Shown here: positions 55,830 through 63,905 of the stretch, one piece after another
Layout of the letters: every line of letters begins with the position of its first letter
How positions within the stretch are numbered: position 1 is the first letter of the stretch
Assembly: GCA_037481695.1 (NCBI GenBank)
Contig: JBBFLE010000003.1
Span: 272,050-336,049, forward strand
DNA from: a bacterium
GTDB lineage: Bacteria; Desulfobacterota; Desulfocorpusculales; Desulfocorpusculum
Direction of reading: 5' to 3'
DNA: 64,000 nucleotides
Notes under the pieces: generated by a model
What the model was told of the DNA's origin: nothing
Databases searched by the model: none
What the model saw: only the letters and a program-made list of their open reading frames with translations
Position numbers and translations under genes: made by a program

Positions 55830-56924
55830 TCAGGGATTGAAACGAAAGGTCACTATATCCCCGTCCTGGATCTGATAATCGCGGCCTTCCAATCTGACCA
55901 AGCCTTCCTCTTTGGCCCTAGCCAAAGATCCAGCCTGCTTGAGGGCCTCGAAAGAGATTACCTCCGCTCTTATGAAACCCTTTTCCATGTCCGAGTGGAT
56001 CTTTCCCGCAGCCTTGGGGGCTTCTGTGTGGGCGGAAACCGTCCAGGCTCTCAGCTCCCGACCCACCACTGTATAGAAGGTCACCAAGCCCAGCAGATCG
56101 TATCCTGCCTTTATCACCCTTTGCAACCCAGAGCTCTCCAGCCCGTAAGCCCTCAGAAACTCCGCTCTGTCTTCAGCAGAGAGCTCCAAGAGTTCCTCCT
56201 CCACCTTGCCGCAAATGGGCACAGCCAGCGTGCTCTCCTTGCGGGCCCTTTCTTCCACGGCCTTGCGCCTGGGCCCAGCTTGCTGAAGCTCATCTTCGCC
56301 CACGTTGGCCACATAGAAGAGGGGTTTGCCCGTCAAGATTCCAAGGGTTGCCAGCCTGGCTTTTTGCTCAGGTGGCATATCCAGGCTGGAGGCTCTCATC
56401 CCCCTGTCCAATCCCTGGGCCAGCTGCTCCAGGAAAGCCAGCTCCTTCAGCACCTCTTTTTCCTGGGACTTGGCTGCCCTGCGCAGCTTTTCCATCCTTC
56501 TTTCCAGAAGCTGCAAGTCGGCAAGTATCAGCTCTGTCTCCAGCACCTCCATGTCCCTGAGGGGGTTCACCTCACCGTCCACATGAACCACATCGGGGTC
56601 TTGGAAGCACCTGACCACATGTGCCAGCACATCCACATTGCGTATATGGTCCAGGAACTGGTTTCCCCTCCCACGTCCCTGATGGGCGCCCTCCACCAGC
56701 CCGGCAATGTCTCTGAACTCCAAGACCGTGGGAGTGACCCGGGGTGGATGGAGCATGCTTGCCAAAAACTGCAACCTGGGGTCTGGCACAGCTACCACCC
56801 CCACATTGGGCTCTATGGTACAAAAGGGATAATTGGAAGAGGGGGCCCCTGCTGCTGTCAGGGCATTGAATATGGTGGACTTGCCCACATTGGGAAGTCC
56901 TATGATGCCGCAAGAAAATCCCAT
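55830..56924 (-). CDS. ychF: Redox-regulated ATPase/GTPase YchF
   Basis: 364 residues: Obg-family P-loop GLPNVGKSTIFNAL, VPDPRL, DIAGLVEGAHQGRGRGNQFL, then a coiled-coil region and TGS domain (FYTVVGRELRAWT...GKIHSDMEKGFIRAEVI). A housekeeping translation-linked factor. AGGAG lies 8 nt before the ATG. Upstream of, but not clearly co-transcribed with, the Hdr cluster; divergent from the PAS regulator. Confidence 0.95.
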   Translation of the reverse strand: MGFSCGIIGLPNVGKSTIFNALTAAGAPSSNYPFCTIEPNVGVVAVPDPRLQFLASMLHPPRVTPTVLEFRDIAGLVEGAHQGRGRGNQFLDHIRNVDVLAHVVRCFQDPDVVHVDGEVNPLRDMEVLETELILADLQLLERRMEKLRRAAKSQEKEVLKELAFLEQLAQGLDRGMRASSLDMPPEQKARLATLGILTGKPLFYVANVGEDELQQAGPRRKAVEERARKESTLAVPICGKVEEELLELSAEDRAEFLRAYGLESSGLQRVIKAGYDLLGLVTFYTVVGRELRAWTVSAHTEAPKAAGKIHSDMEKGFIRAEVISFEALKQAGSLARAKEEGLVRLEGRDYQIQDGDIVTFRFNP

Positions 56925-57018
56925 GGAACATGCTCCTGGCTTCTATATAACACAAGGCAGCAAAGAGATGCCAGGCGTGGATTGTGTTTTTATGATTTTT
57001 CTGGTAGGTTAAAACTGT

Positions 57019-57073
57019 CTTTCTGGGCTAGGCACATCAAAGGCCGTGGGCCCAGAAAGAGCGGGGGCGCTCT
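57019..57073 (+). promoter_or_regulatory. Two hairpins in the leader of the PAS/sigma-54 regulator gene
   Basis: Hairpin 1: perfect 10-bp repeat 57019-57028 with 57050-57059. Hairpin 2: AGAGCG-GGGG-CGCTCT (57058-57073), ending 1 nt before the ATG and covering the ribosome site. The two overlap by 2 nt so may exclude each other. Confidence 0.6.
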
Positions 57074-57074
57074 C

Positions 57075-58406
57075 ATGGAGCAGTGGAACGGGCTTTCTGG
57101 AGAGCAGATCCTGGAGCAGCTCGGGGAGGGGGTGCTGATCATAGATCAGCACTTCCGCATAGTGTATTTCAATGCAAGGGCCGAACAGATCACCCTGCAT
57201 CGCAGGCAAGATGCCCTGGGCCGCACATGTCGGGAGATCCTTGGACTGGCCAACTGTCAGGACGGCTGTCCTGCAGCCAGGGCCAGGCAGGAAGGCCAGA
57301 GTGTCATAGATTATGAGGCACAGATAACCACCCGTTCGGGCCGACAAATACCCATCCATATCAGATTTTCGGTACTGAGGGAGCCCGCAGGGGAGTTCTC
57401 CGGGGGCATTATAACCATACGGGATATGCCCAGCCGGGGAGCACAGGGAGAGGAGGCCGCGGACTACAGCTTCCAGGGGATCCTAAGCCGTAACCGCAGG
57501 ATTCTACAAATCTTCGAGGTGCTCCCGGATGTCAGCCGCACCGACGCATCGGTCCTTCTGCAGGGGGAAAGTGGCACGGGCAAGGAACTCTTTGCCACGG
57601 CCATTCACAACCTGAGCCTCAGACAAAAGGGACCCTTTATAAAGCTCAACTGCAGCGCCTTCCCCGAGACACTCCTGGAGTCAGAGCTCTTCGGTTATGT
57701 CAAAGGGGCTTTCACAGACGCCCGCAAGGACAAACCAGGCATGTTTCAGCTGGCCCACGGCGGGACCCTGTTCCTGGACGAGGTGGGGGACATAACACCG
57801 GCTCTCCAGGTCAAGCTGTTGAGGGTTTTGCAGGACGGGGAGTTCATGCCTTTGGGAGGAACTTCGCCGGTGCGGGTAGACGTGAGGATCATCTCGGCCA
57901 CCAACAGGCGCCTGGAGGATCTGGTCAGGGAGGGAAGATTCAGAAGCGACCTCTACTACAGGCTCAACGTGGTGAAATTCCAGCTACCCCCCCTCAGGGA
58001 AAGGCCTGAGGACATACCGCTTTTGACACGGAAGATCCTGGAACGCTTTAGCAGCCGACTCCAAAGTAATGCCCGTGGCATAAGCCCCGAGGCCTTGGCC
58101 CTACTTCAGAGGTACGATTTTCCAGGAAACGTCAGAGAGCTGGAAAACATCCTGGAACATGCCCTCATCATGTGCAAGGAAGCCCTTATCCAGCCCCACC
58201 ATCTTCCCTCTTATCTGCTGGGCATTGAGAGAGAGCTGGAAGCCGCCAAAGATACCAAGATGAGGGAAGTAGAGACCCGCACCATCCTCCAAGTGCTAAG
58301 AAAACACAGGGGAAACAAGCTCAAGGCAGCCAGGGAGCTGGGTATTCACCGCACCACCCTCTGGAGAAAACTCAAGGAACTCAACCAGGACATGCAACAC
58401 ATCTGA
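57075..58406 (+). CDS. PAS-domain sigma-54 enhancer-binding regulator (GAFTDA variant)
   Basis: About 443 residues: N-terminal PAS (~10-110, with GLANCQDGCPA as a cysteine pair), AAA+ domain (~135-370) with [17 protein letters not shown] and [11 protein letters not shown], and a Fis-type HTH (NKLKAARELGIHRTTLWRKLKEL). The sigma-54 contact loop reads GAFTDA (residues 211-216) not GAFTGA. No receiver domain, so it probably senses a ligand or redox state by PAS. Very likely activates the downstream TPR-to-receiver operon. ATG at 57075 chosen by domain start; weak ribosome site within a hairpin. Confidence 0.88.
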   Translation: MEQWNGLSGEQILEQLGEGVLIIDQHFRIVYFNARAEQITLHRRQDALGRTCREILGLANCQDGCPAARARQEGQSVIDYEAQITTRSGRQIPIHIRFSVLREPAGEFSGGIITIRDMPSRGAQGEEAADYSFQGILSRNRRILQIFEVLPDVSRTDASVLLQGESGTGKELFATAIHNLSLRQKGPFIKLNCSAFPETLLESELFGYVKGAFTDARKDKPGMFQLAHGGTLFLDEVGDITPALQVKLLRVLQDGEFMPLGGTSPVRVDVRIISATNRRLEDLVREGRFRSDLYYRLNVVKFQLPPLRERPEDIPLLTRKILERFSSRLQSNARGISPEALALLQRYDFPGNVRELENILEHALIMCKEALIQPHHLPSYLLGIERELEAAKDTKMREVETRTILQVLRKHRGNKLKAARELGIHRTTLWRKLKELNQDMQHI

Positions 58407-58518
58407 TGCATTCTGCATCAGTGAATCTTTTGTGTTGCAACACTTGCTGTCTTCAAATGGCTTGTTGCAAGGCTCTTTTGATGCAACACTTTCCAGTATC
58501 TCTGTTGCATCCTGCAAC
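58403..58518 (+). repeat. TGCA-core operator repeats (enhancer sites)
   Basis: Inverted repeats sharing a TGCA core: CTGATGCA-TTC-TGCATCAG (58403-58421), GTGTTGCAACAC (58432-58443), TTGTTGCAAGG (58462-58472), GATGCAACAC (58480-58489), GTTGCA-TCC-TGCAAC (58504-58518). They lie 75-190 nt upstream of the -24/-12 promoter. Confidence 0.7.
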
Positions 58519-58592
58519 CTCCCCAAAATAGAAGACTTCCCCTCCGAAAATAAATAGCTGTGATTTCAAGATCTTAGCTGGTATTGAACTTC

Positions 58593-58610
58593 TTGGAACA
58601 ATCATTGCTT
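58593..58610 (+). promoter_or_regulatory. Sigma-54 (-24/-12) promoter
   Basis: TTGGAACAATCATTGCTT: the GG (58595-58596) and GC (58607-58608) have the exact 12-nt spacing of -24/-12 elements. Expected start near 58620, 46 nt before the TPR gene. Confidence 0.78.
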
Positions 58611-58665
58611 GAGTAAACTAGGCATATGAAACTTTCAAAATCTCTTGAAAACTTCGGGAGCCGAA

Positions 58666-59232
58666 ATGCCAGAAAAGCTCGAGGAAAAGCAGGGGGATCC
58701 CAAAGCAAAGATGGCCGAATTTAACAGGTTGGGCCACCGGCTTCACCAGGAGCAACGCTTCGACAGATCCCTGGAGCAATTCTGGACAGGGCTGGTGCAA
58801 GCCAGGCAGCTAAAGGAGCCCAAATGGGAGTGCGTGGCTTTGAACAACATAGGAATGGTGTACCAGAGTTGGGGCAAGTTTGACCATGCCATGAAGTTCT
58901 TTGGCCAGAGCCTGGAGCTGGCTCAGAGCATTGGCTACTTGGGGGGCTCGGTGGTGGCCTTGAACAACTTGGGCCGGCTTTATGAAGCATGGGGCCGTCT
59001 GGATAGAGCCAAGGAGCACTATGAGCGAAGCCTGGAGTTAGCCCTGGAGGACGGAGATCTCCAGGCCCAGAGGCTGGTCAGATTGAACCTGGCTGTGTGC
59101 CTGGAAAAATTGGGGGAATTCCAGGAATGCAGAAACCAGCTCCAGGAGGTGCTGAGGTTGGATCGCATCCTTGATCACCCCCAGGCCGAGCTGGACAAGG
59201 CCTATTTGGCCCAGATGGAACAACGCCCCTGA
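58666..59232 (+). CDS. TPR-repeat protein
   Basis: About 188 residues, mostly tetratricopeptide repeats: ALNNIGMVYQSWGKFDHAMKFF, ALNNLGRLYEAWGRLDRAKEHY, and more degenerate flanking units (NRLGHRLHQEQRFDRSLEQF; RLNLAVCLEKLGEFQECRNQL). No signal peptide. It probably scaffolds protein contacts in the following electron-transfer module. GGGAG before the ATG at 58666. Confidence 0.85.
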   Translation: MPEKLEEKQGDPKAKMAEFNRLGHRLHQEQRFDRSLEQFWTGLVQARQLKEPKWECVALNNIGMVYQSWGKFDHAMKFFGQSLELAQSIGYLGGSVVALNNLGRLYEAWGRLDRAKEHYERSLELALEDGDLQAQRLVRLNLAVCLEKLGEFQECRNQLQEVLRLDRILDHPQAELDKAYLAQMEQRP

Positions 59233-59267
59233 TGAGTAAGGGCAAATACTAGCTGAGGAGGAATGGG

Positions 59268-59927
59268 ATGCATTATGAGGGATCATTGGGTTTTCTGATG
59301 GAGGAAGTTCAGTACATGGCTCTGGCTTTCATGGGACTGGTGTATGTCGCCAAGGTGGCATGGTTCCTCAGAAAGCCGGGAGTCAGGGACAAGGCTCCCC
59401 TCAAAGGGGATCCTGCAGTAGGAGCAGTGGTGTCCCTGGGCAACATCTTCATGCCATGGGCCATGGAGAGCACCCGTGTACACTGGTTCTTTTATCTGGA
59501 GTTCGCCGTCTTCCATGGGGCGGTGGCTTTGACCATTTTGTCAACCTTTCTGATTCCCTTCGGCATCATGGCGCCAGGGGATTCCTTCTCCAAGATCGTG
59601 GTGGTGGCCATGGGAATGGCCTTCTTGGTAGGTGTTAGAAGGCTGGTGCGAAGAATTACCAAACCCGAGGTGCGACTCATCAGCTCCCCTGACGATTACT
59701 TTGCCCTGGTGGTGCTCAACCTGTTTTTCCTCTCCGGCATGTGGGCCTTGGGAACTGGTGAGACAACGGGCATGTGGGTATTTTTCATCATGACCACCTT
59801 TTTCCTCGTCTATGTGCCCTTCAGCAAGATTTCCCATTACATAACCTATCCCTTTGCCCGTTGGTACTTCGGAGTGAACTTTGGCGGCAGGGGAGTCATA
59901 GCCAAAGCGGTCAAATCCTCTAACTGA
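59268..59927 (+). CDS. NarI/TmcC-like cytochrome-b-type membrane protein
   Basis: 219 residues with five hydrophobic helices. Histidines near helix ends (VHWFFYLEFAVFHG; KISHYITYPFARWYFG) are placed like heme-b ligands in NarI/DsrM/TmcC proteins. Probably takes electrons to or from the quinone pool. The following gene encodes its HdrD-like partner. Confidence 0.8.
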   Translation: MHYEGSLGFLMEEVQYMALAFMGLVYVAKVAWFLRKPGVRDKAPLKGDPAVGAVVSLGNIFMPWAMESTRVHWFFYLEFAVFHGAVALTILSTFLIPFGIMAPGDSFSKIVVVAMGMAFLVGVRRLVRRITKPEVRLISSPDDYFALVVLNLFFLSGMWALGTGETTGMWVFFIMTTFFLVYVPFSKISHYITYPFARWYFGVNFGGRGVIAKAVKSSN

Positions 59928-59950
59928 GGCAAAATCAGGAGGGAATTCCC

Positions 59951-61330
59951 ATGCAAGAAAAGAACTTGGCCATCAGCACGATTCAGGAGCCGCAACCTGC
60001 GGTTCAACCCATAGAGAAGCCCAAGGAGGGGCCCAAGCCTGCCTTCGAGCCGCAAGACATCCCCAAGATGCTGCAGATCTTGGACCAGCGCATGAACAGG
60101 CTGCTGGCCTCATCCCTGGCCGCATGCGTCCACTGCGGGCTGTGCACTGAGGCCTGCCACTACTACGCTTCCACTAAGAATCCAGAATTTGCGCCTGCAT
60201 ACAAGGCTGACCTGCTGCGCAAAGTGTACAAGAAAAGGTACGACTGGCTGGGAAGGCTTTTTCCTGCCTGGGTGGGGGGCAAAGACCTGAGCCCCGAGCT
60301 GGCCGAGAAGATGTACGATCTCATTTTTGGGGCATGTACGGTCTGCAGGCGTTGCTCCCTGAATTGCCCCATGGGGGTGGACTATGCCTCCATCATGGCC
60401 ACAGCCCGCTACATGATGGCTGCCATGAACCGCCTTCCCGAGGGGCTCAAGGCCACCATCGACGTACACCTTGAGACAGGCAACAACATGGGCATAAGCG
60501 AGGAAGAGTTGGTGGAGACCCTGGAATGGATCCAGGAGGAGCTCCAGGCAGAGCTAGACGATCCTACGGCTCGCATCCCCATGAATCAAAAGGGGGCCAA
60601 GTACTTCCTGACCATGAACCCAAGGGAGCCCAAGTACTATCCGCTGACCATCCAGGCAGAAGCCAAGATCCTTCATGCGGCAAAAGAAAGCTACACCATC
60701 TCCACCAAGTACTGGGATGCCACCAATTATTGCCTGTTCATAGGGGATGGCGCCAATGCCCGCAAGGTGGCACAGTGGCAGGCCCAAGACGTGGAGCGAC
60801 TGGGATGTGAGTACTTGCTGGCTGCCGAGTGCGGACACGGTTACCGTTCCATCCGTTGGGAGGCAGCCAACTGGCTGGGCAGGCAGCCAAACTTCAAGGT
60901 CATAGCCTTCCAGGAACTCCTTGCCCAGTACATACAGCAAGGCCGGATCAAGCTGGATCCTTCCCGCAACCCCAAGAGAGTCACCTACCACGACCCCTGC
61001 AATGCAGCCAAGAGCGGAGGCATCATCGAGGAACCCAGGATTGTGCTCAGGGCTGCTGTGGAGGACTTCGTGGAGCTGAAACACAACCGCCAGTTTTCGT
61101 ATTGCTGTGGCGGAGGAGGAGGGGCCCTGACCATGACCGAGTTCGCCAAAAGAAGGCTGGAGGCGGCCAAGGTCAAGGCAGAGGAGATAGCAGCCACCGG
61201 AGCCAAGATAGTGGCCACCTCCTGCCACAACTGTTTGGATCAACTGGCCGAGATCAACAGGCACTACAAACTGGGGGTAGAAATAAAGCTGCTTTGCGAG
61301 CTTGTGGCAGATGCCCTGATCATGGAATAA
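59951..61330 (+). CDS. HdrD/TmcB-like iron-sulfur protein
   Basis: 459 residues: two [4Fe-4S] motifs (CVHCGLCTEACHYY with a His after the third Cys, and CTVCRRCSLNCP), then CCG domains (AAECGHGYRSIRWE; YHDPCNAAKSGG; FSYCCGGGGG; TSCHNCLDQL). This HdrD-like organisation matches TmcB/DsrK-type subunits in sulfate reducers. With the membrane cytochrome it would exchange electrons between quinones and a cytoplasmic thiol/disulfide or ferredoxin partner. Starts 24 nt after the cytochrome gene. Confidence 0.85.
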   Translation: MQEKNLAISTIQEPQPAVQPIEKPKEGPKPAFEPQDIPKMLQILDQRMNRLLASSLAACVHCGLCTEACHYYASTKNPEFAPAYKADLLRKVYKKRYDWLGRLFPAWVGGKDLSPELAEKMYDLIFGACTVCRRCSLNCPMGVDYASIMATARYMMAAMNRLPEGLKATIDVHLETGNNMGISEEELVETLEWIQEELQAELDDPTARIPMNQKGAKYFLTMNPREPKYYPLTIQAEAKILHAAKESYTISTKYWDATNYCLFIGDGANARKVAQWQAQDVERLGCEYLLAAECGHGYRSIRWEAANWLGRQPNFKVIAFQELLAQYIQQGRIKLDPSRNPKRVTYHDPCNAAKSGGIIEEPRIVLRAAVEDFVELKHNRQFSYCCGGGGGALTMTEFAKRRLEAAKVKAEEIAATGAKIVATSCHNCLDQLAEINRHYKLGVEIKLLCELVADALIME

Positions 61331-61382
61331 GCCCAAGGCCCGGCTTCAAGGCGGCTGATACGGGCCGGGAAAGGAGGCCTTC

Positions 61383-61793
61383 ATGCCTTACAAGATCCTC
61401 ATAGTGGATGACGAGCCATCCATGCTGACATACTTGAGCACCCTCCTGGAGGACAACGGATATCAAACCATTACAGCATCCGGGGCCCAGGAAGCATTGG
61501 AGCTGGCTCAAAGAGAAGAACCGGATCTCATAACCCTGGATTTGCTGATGCCAGAGAAGACCGGCATAAAACTTTACAGGGATCTCAAAAAGAATGCTCG
61601 GCTAAGTGCAATTCCCGTTATTATCGTCACGGGCTTCACATCGGGGAATTTCCCTATGATCGATTTCAGAAAGTTCATCTATGAGCGTTCTGTGCCTGGC
61701 CCTCAGGGATTTGTGGAAAAGCCAGTGGATCCCAAGGTACTTTTGACAGAGCTGAAAAGAGCCTTGGAACAGGCCAAGGCCTCCTCGGCTTAA
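61383..61793 (+). CDS. Stand-alone receiver (response regulator)
   Basis: 136 residues, receiver only: acidic pair D9-D10, phosphoacceptor D53 (TLDLLMPEKTG), T84 and the K of FVEKPVD. The loop between T84 and the lysine is ~10 residues longer than usual (GNFPMIDFRKFIYERSVPGPQ). No output domain. Forms a set with the histidine kinase and the second receiver. Confidence 0.9.
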   Translation: MPYKILIVDDEPSMLTYLSTLLEDNGYQTITASGAQEALELAQREEPDLITLDLLMPEKTGIKLYRDLKKNARLSAIPVIIVTGFTSGNFPMIDFRKFIYERSVPGPQGFVEKPVDPKVLLTELKRALEQAKASSA

Positions 61794-61812
61794 AATAAGG
61801 GGGAAATGGGCC

Positions 61813-63372
61813 GTGCGCTGGGCCGCCTTGCCCTGGAGAAAACCCCAAGAGGCTCTGGTGGGGGTGCCTCAGGATCTGATGGGAATGCCTGATGCCTTCC
61901 TGGAGGGCACTGCCGGCCCATTGCTGGATTTGCTTCCTTCTTATGTGAGCCTGATCTCCCCTGATATGAAGGTGCTTTGGGCCAACAAGGCCTTGCTGAA
62001 GGAGGTGGGGCAGGCAGTGGGCTTGCCCTGCCACCAGATCTACAGGGCACGCCCAAGCCCCTGTCCTGATTGCCAGATCAAAGTGACTCTGGAGCAAGGC
62101 TCTGTCTCGGTTTGGGAGGAAACCCTTTCCAATTCAGGTTTTTCTGCCATGCACACCGTGGTGCAAACATTACCCCTTAGGGACAAAACTGGTCATATCC
62201 TGGGCGCCTTGAAGATCTCTACGGACATAACACCCTTCAGGGCCAGGCAGCGACAATTGGAATTGAGCCAGAGGGAATACAAGGCACTTTTTGAGGGAGT
62301 TCCTTGCTATATCTCGGTACAGGACAGGGATTTCAGGATCCTCAAGACCAACCAACTATTTGAGCGGGATTTTGGTAGATCCCAGGGCCGCAGGTGCTAT
62401 GAGGTTTACAAAGGAAGGCAGCACAAGTGCGATGTCTGTCCTGTGGAGCATACCTTCGAGGACGGTCAGATCCACTTCAGCGAGGAGACCGTAAGGCGCA
62501 GCTCCGGGGAGCCCATGGAGGTGGTGGTCTACACTGCTCCCATAAGGGACCATCTGGGCCAGACCTTCGCGGTCATGGAGATGTCCACGGAGATCACACA
62601 AATAAAGAGACTCCAGAGGGAGCTGGCGGCCTTGGGACAGGCGGTGGCCATAACAGCCCATTCCATAAAGAACATCTTGAGCGGCCTGGAGGGGGGGGCC
62701 TATGTGGTCCAGTCAGGGCTTCGCCGGGGAGACCATGCTCTTGCCCGAAAGGGCTGGGAGATGCTACGGGAGGGAGTGGAACTGGCCACCAGGCTGGTCC
62801 AGGACATCTTGCTCATCTCCAAGGCCCGCACTCCCAATTACAAGACCGTCTCTGCCCAGGCCTTGGCAAGTAAAGTGGTCTCTGCCTTTGAAAAGCGGGC
62901 CGCGGACCTGGGGGTGGAACTGCAACTTGTCCAGGTGGAAAAAGAGCCGGAACCCATCATGGTGGACCCTGATGGGATCCACACAGCCCTGGCAAACTTG
63001 GTTTCCAACGCTCTGGAGGCCTGCGCATCCATGCAGGGAGTGCAAGACAGGAGGGTCCTGGTCAGGGTGGTGGAGCTCGCTCAGGAAGGAGCTTTGGCTT
63101 TCCAGGTAGAGGACAATGGCCCTGGGTTGGCCCCTGGGGTCAAGGAAAAACTTTTCAGGGAGATGGTCAGCACCAAGGGAAACTCAGGCACAGGATTGGG
63201 GCTTGTGGTAACAGAAAAGATTCTGAGGGAGCATGGGGGAAAAGTCAGGTTTCATTCCAGAAGTCCTGGATCCACAGTTTTTGAACTGATTATTCCCAGG
63301 CGTTTATGTTCCGGGCAAGACCGGGAAATCCAAGACCTGGCCAAAGGCATCAAGCCTAGCCCAATTCTGTAA
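61813..63372 (+). CDS. PAS-type sensor histidine kinase
   Basis: 519 residues: two PAS units (~35-150 and ~165-265, each with a CPxC pair: PSPCPDCQ and HKCDVCPVEH), then dimerisation/phosphoacceptor helix with H283 (ITAHSIKNILSGLEGG), and a HATPase domain (NLVSNALEAC, DNGPGLAPG, GTGLGLVV). Cytoplasmic. The cysteines could bind a metal or sense redox state. Start GTG at 61813 is uncertain; 61879 is an alternative. Confidence 0.88.
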   Translation: MRWAALPWRKPQEALVGVPQDLMGMPDAFLEGTAGPLLDLLPSYVSLISPDMKVLWANKALLKEVGQAVGLPCHQIYRARPSPCPDCQIKVTLEQGSVSVWEETLSNSGFSAMHTVVQTLPLRDKTGHILGALKISTDITPFRARQRQLELSQREYKALFEGVPCYISVQDRDFRILKTNQLFERDFGRSQGRRCYEVYKGRQHKCDVCPVEHTFEDGQIHFSEETVRRSSGEPMEVVVYTAPIRDHLGQTFAVMEMSTEITQIKRLQRELAALGQAVAITAHSIKNILSGLEGGAYVVQSGLRRGDHALARKGWEMLREGVELATRLVQDILLISKARTPNYKTVSAQALASKVVSAFEKRAADLGVELQLVQVEKEPEPIMVDPDGIHTALANLVSNALEACASMQGVQDRRVLVRVVELAQEGALAFQVEDNGPGLAPGVKEKLFREMVSTKGNSGTGLGLVVTEKILREHGGKVRFHSRSPGSTVFELIIPRRLCSGQDREIQDLAKGIKPSPIL

Positions 63373-63384
63373 GGAGGAACTTCC

Positions 63385-63783
63385 ATGGAGAACTCCAGGA
63401 GCGTACTGATAATAGACGACGAGCCTGCCATCACAACCTATCTTTCCACCCTCTTGGAAGATCACGGCTTTGTAGCCCACGTGGCCAATGATCCACAGGA
63501 GGGCATCAAGAGGCTCGGGGAGCTCAGGCCAGATGTGATACTCTTGGACCTGCTCATGCCGCAAAAAAGCGGGGTGCAGATCTTCCAGAGGATAGCCAGG
63601 GATGAGAAGTACAAAGGCATTCCCATAATAATCCTAACGGGCATCAAGGAGCATTTTGTGGAGGACTTCCGGGAGTTTTTTACAACCCTTAAACTGGAGA
63701 AGCCCTTTGCATACCTGGAGAAACCGGTGGATCCTCACCAGCTGGTGCATGTGGTGGAAGAAAGCCTCAAGACAACCCACTAG
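63385..63783 (+). CDS. Stand-alone receiver (response regulator), second copy
   Basis: 132 residues: DDE pair at 11-13, phosphoacceptor D55 (LLDLLMPQKSG), T of ILTG, and K of YLEKPVD. Like the first receiver it has an extended loop with a DFREFF helix before the conserved lysine, indicating a duplicated pair. Starts 12 nt after the kinase. Confidence 0.9.
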   Translation: MENSRSVLIIDDEPAITTYLSTLLEDHGFVAHVANDPQEGIKRLGELRPDVILLDLLMPQKSGVQIFQRIARDEKYKGIPIIILTGIKEHFVEDFREFFTTLKLEKPFAYLEKPVDPHQLVHVVEESLKTTH

Positions 63784-63809
63784 AAGGGCCTCCTTGCCCA
63801 GACTAGGGG

Positions 63810-63848
63810 GCCCGGGGGCCAGCTTTCCTTGAGCCCCGGGCGTTTTTT
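63810..63848 (+). terminator. Rho-independent terminator of the sigma-54 operon
   Basis: GCCCGGGG (63810-63817) pairs with CCCCGGGC (63834-63841) and is followed by G and six T residues. Confidence 0.85.
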
Positions 63849-63905
63849 GACCTGTTCAAGAGCAGAGAGATTGGCTTCAAAAAAAACACTCTACAGGAGC
63901 AACAG

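Noticed and set aside
55785..57074. Very long plus-strand open frame running through ychF into the PAS regulator
   Set aside because: The first ~430 codons are the antisense of ychF, which has all GTPase motifs. The real gene starts at 57075 where PAS similarity begins.
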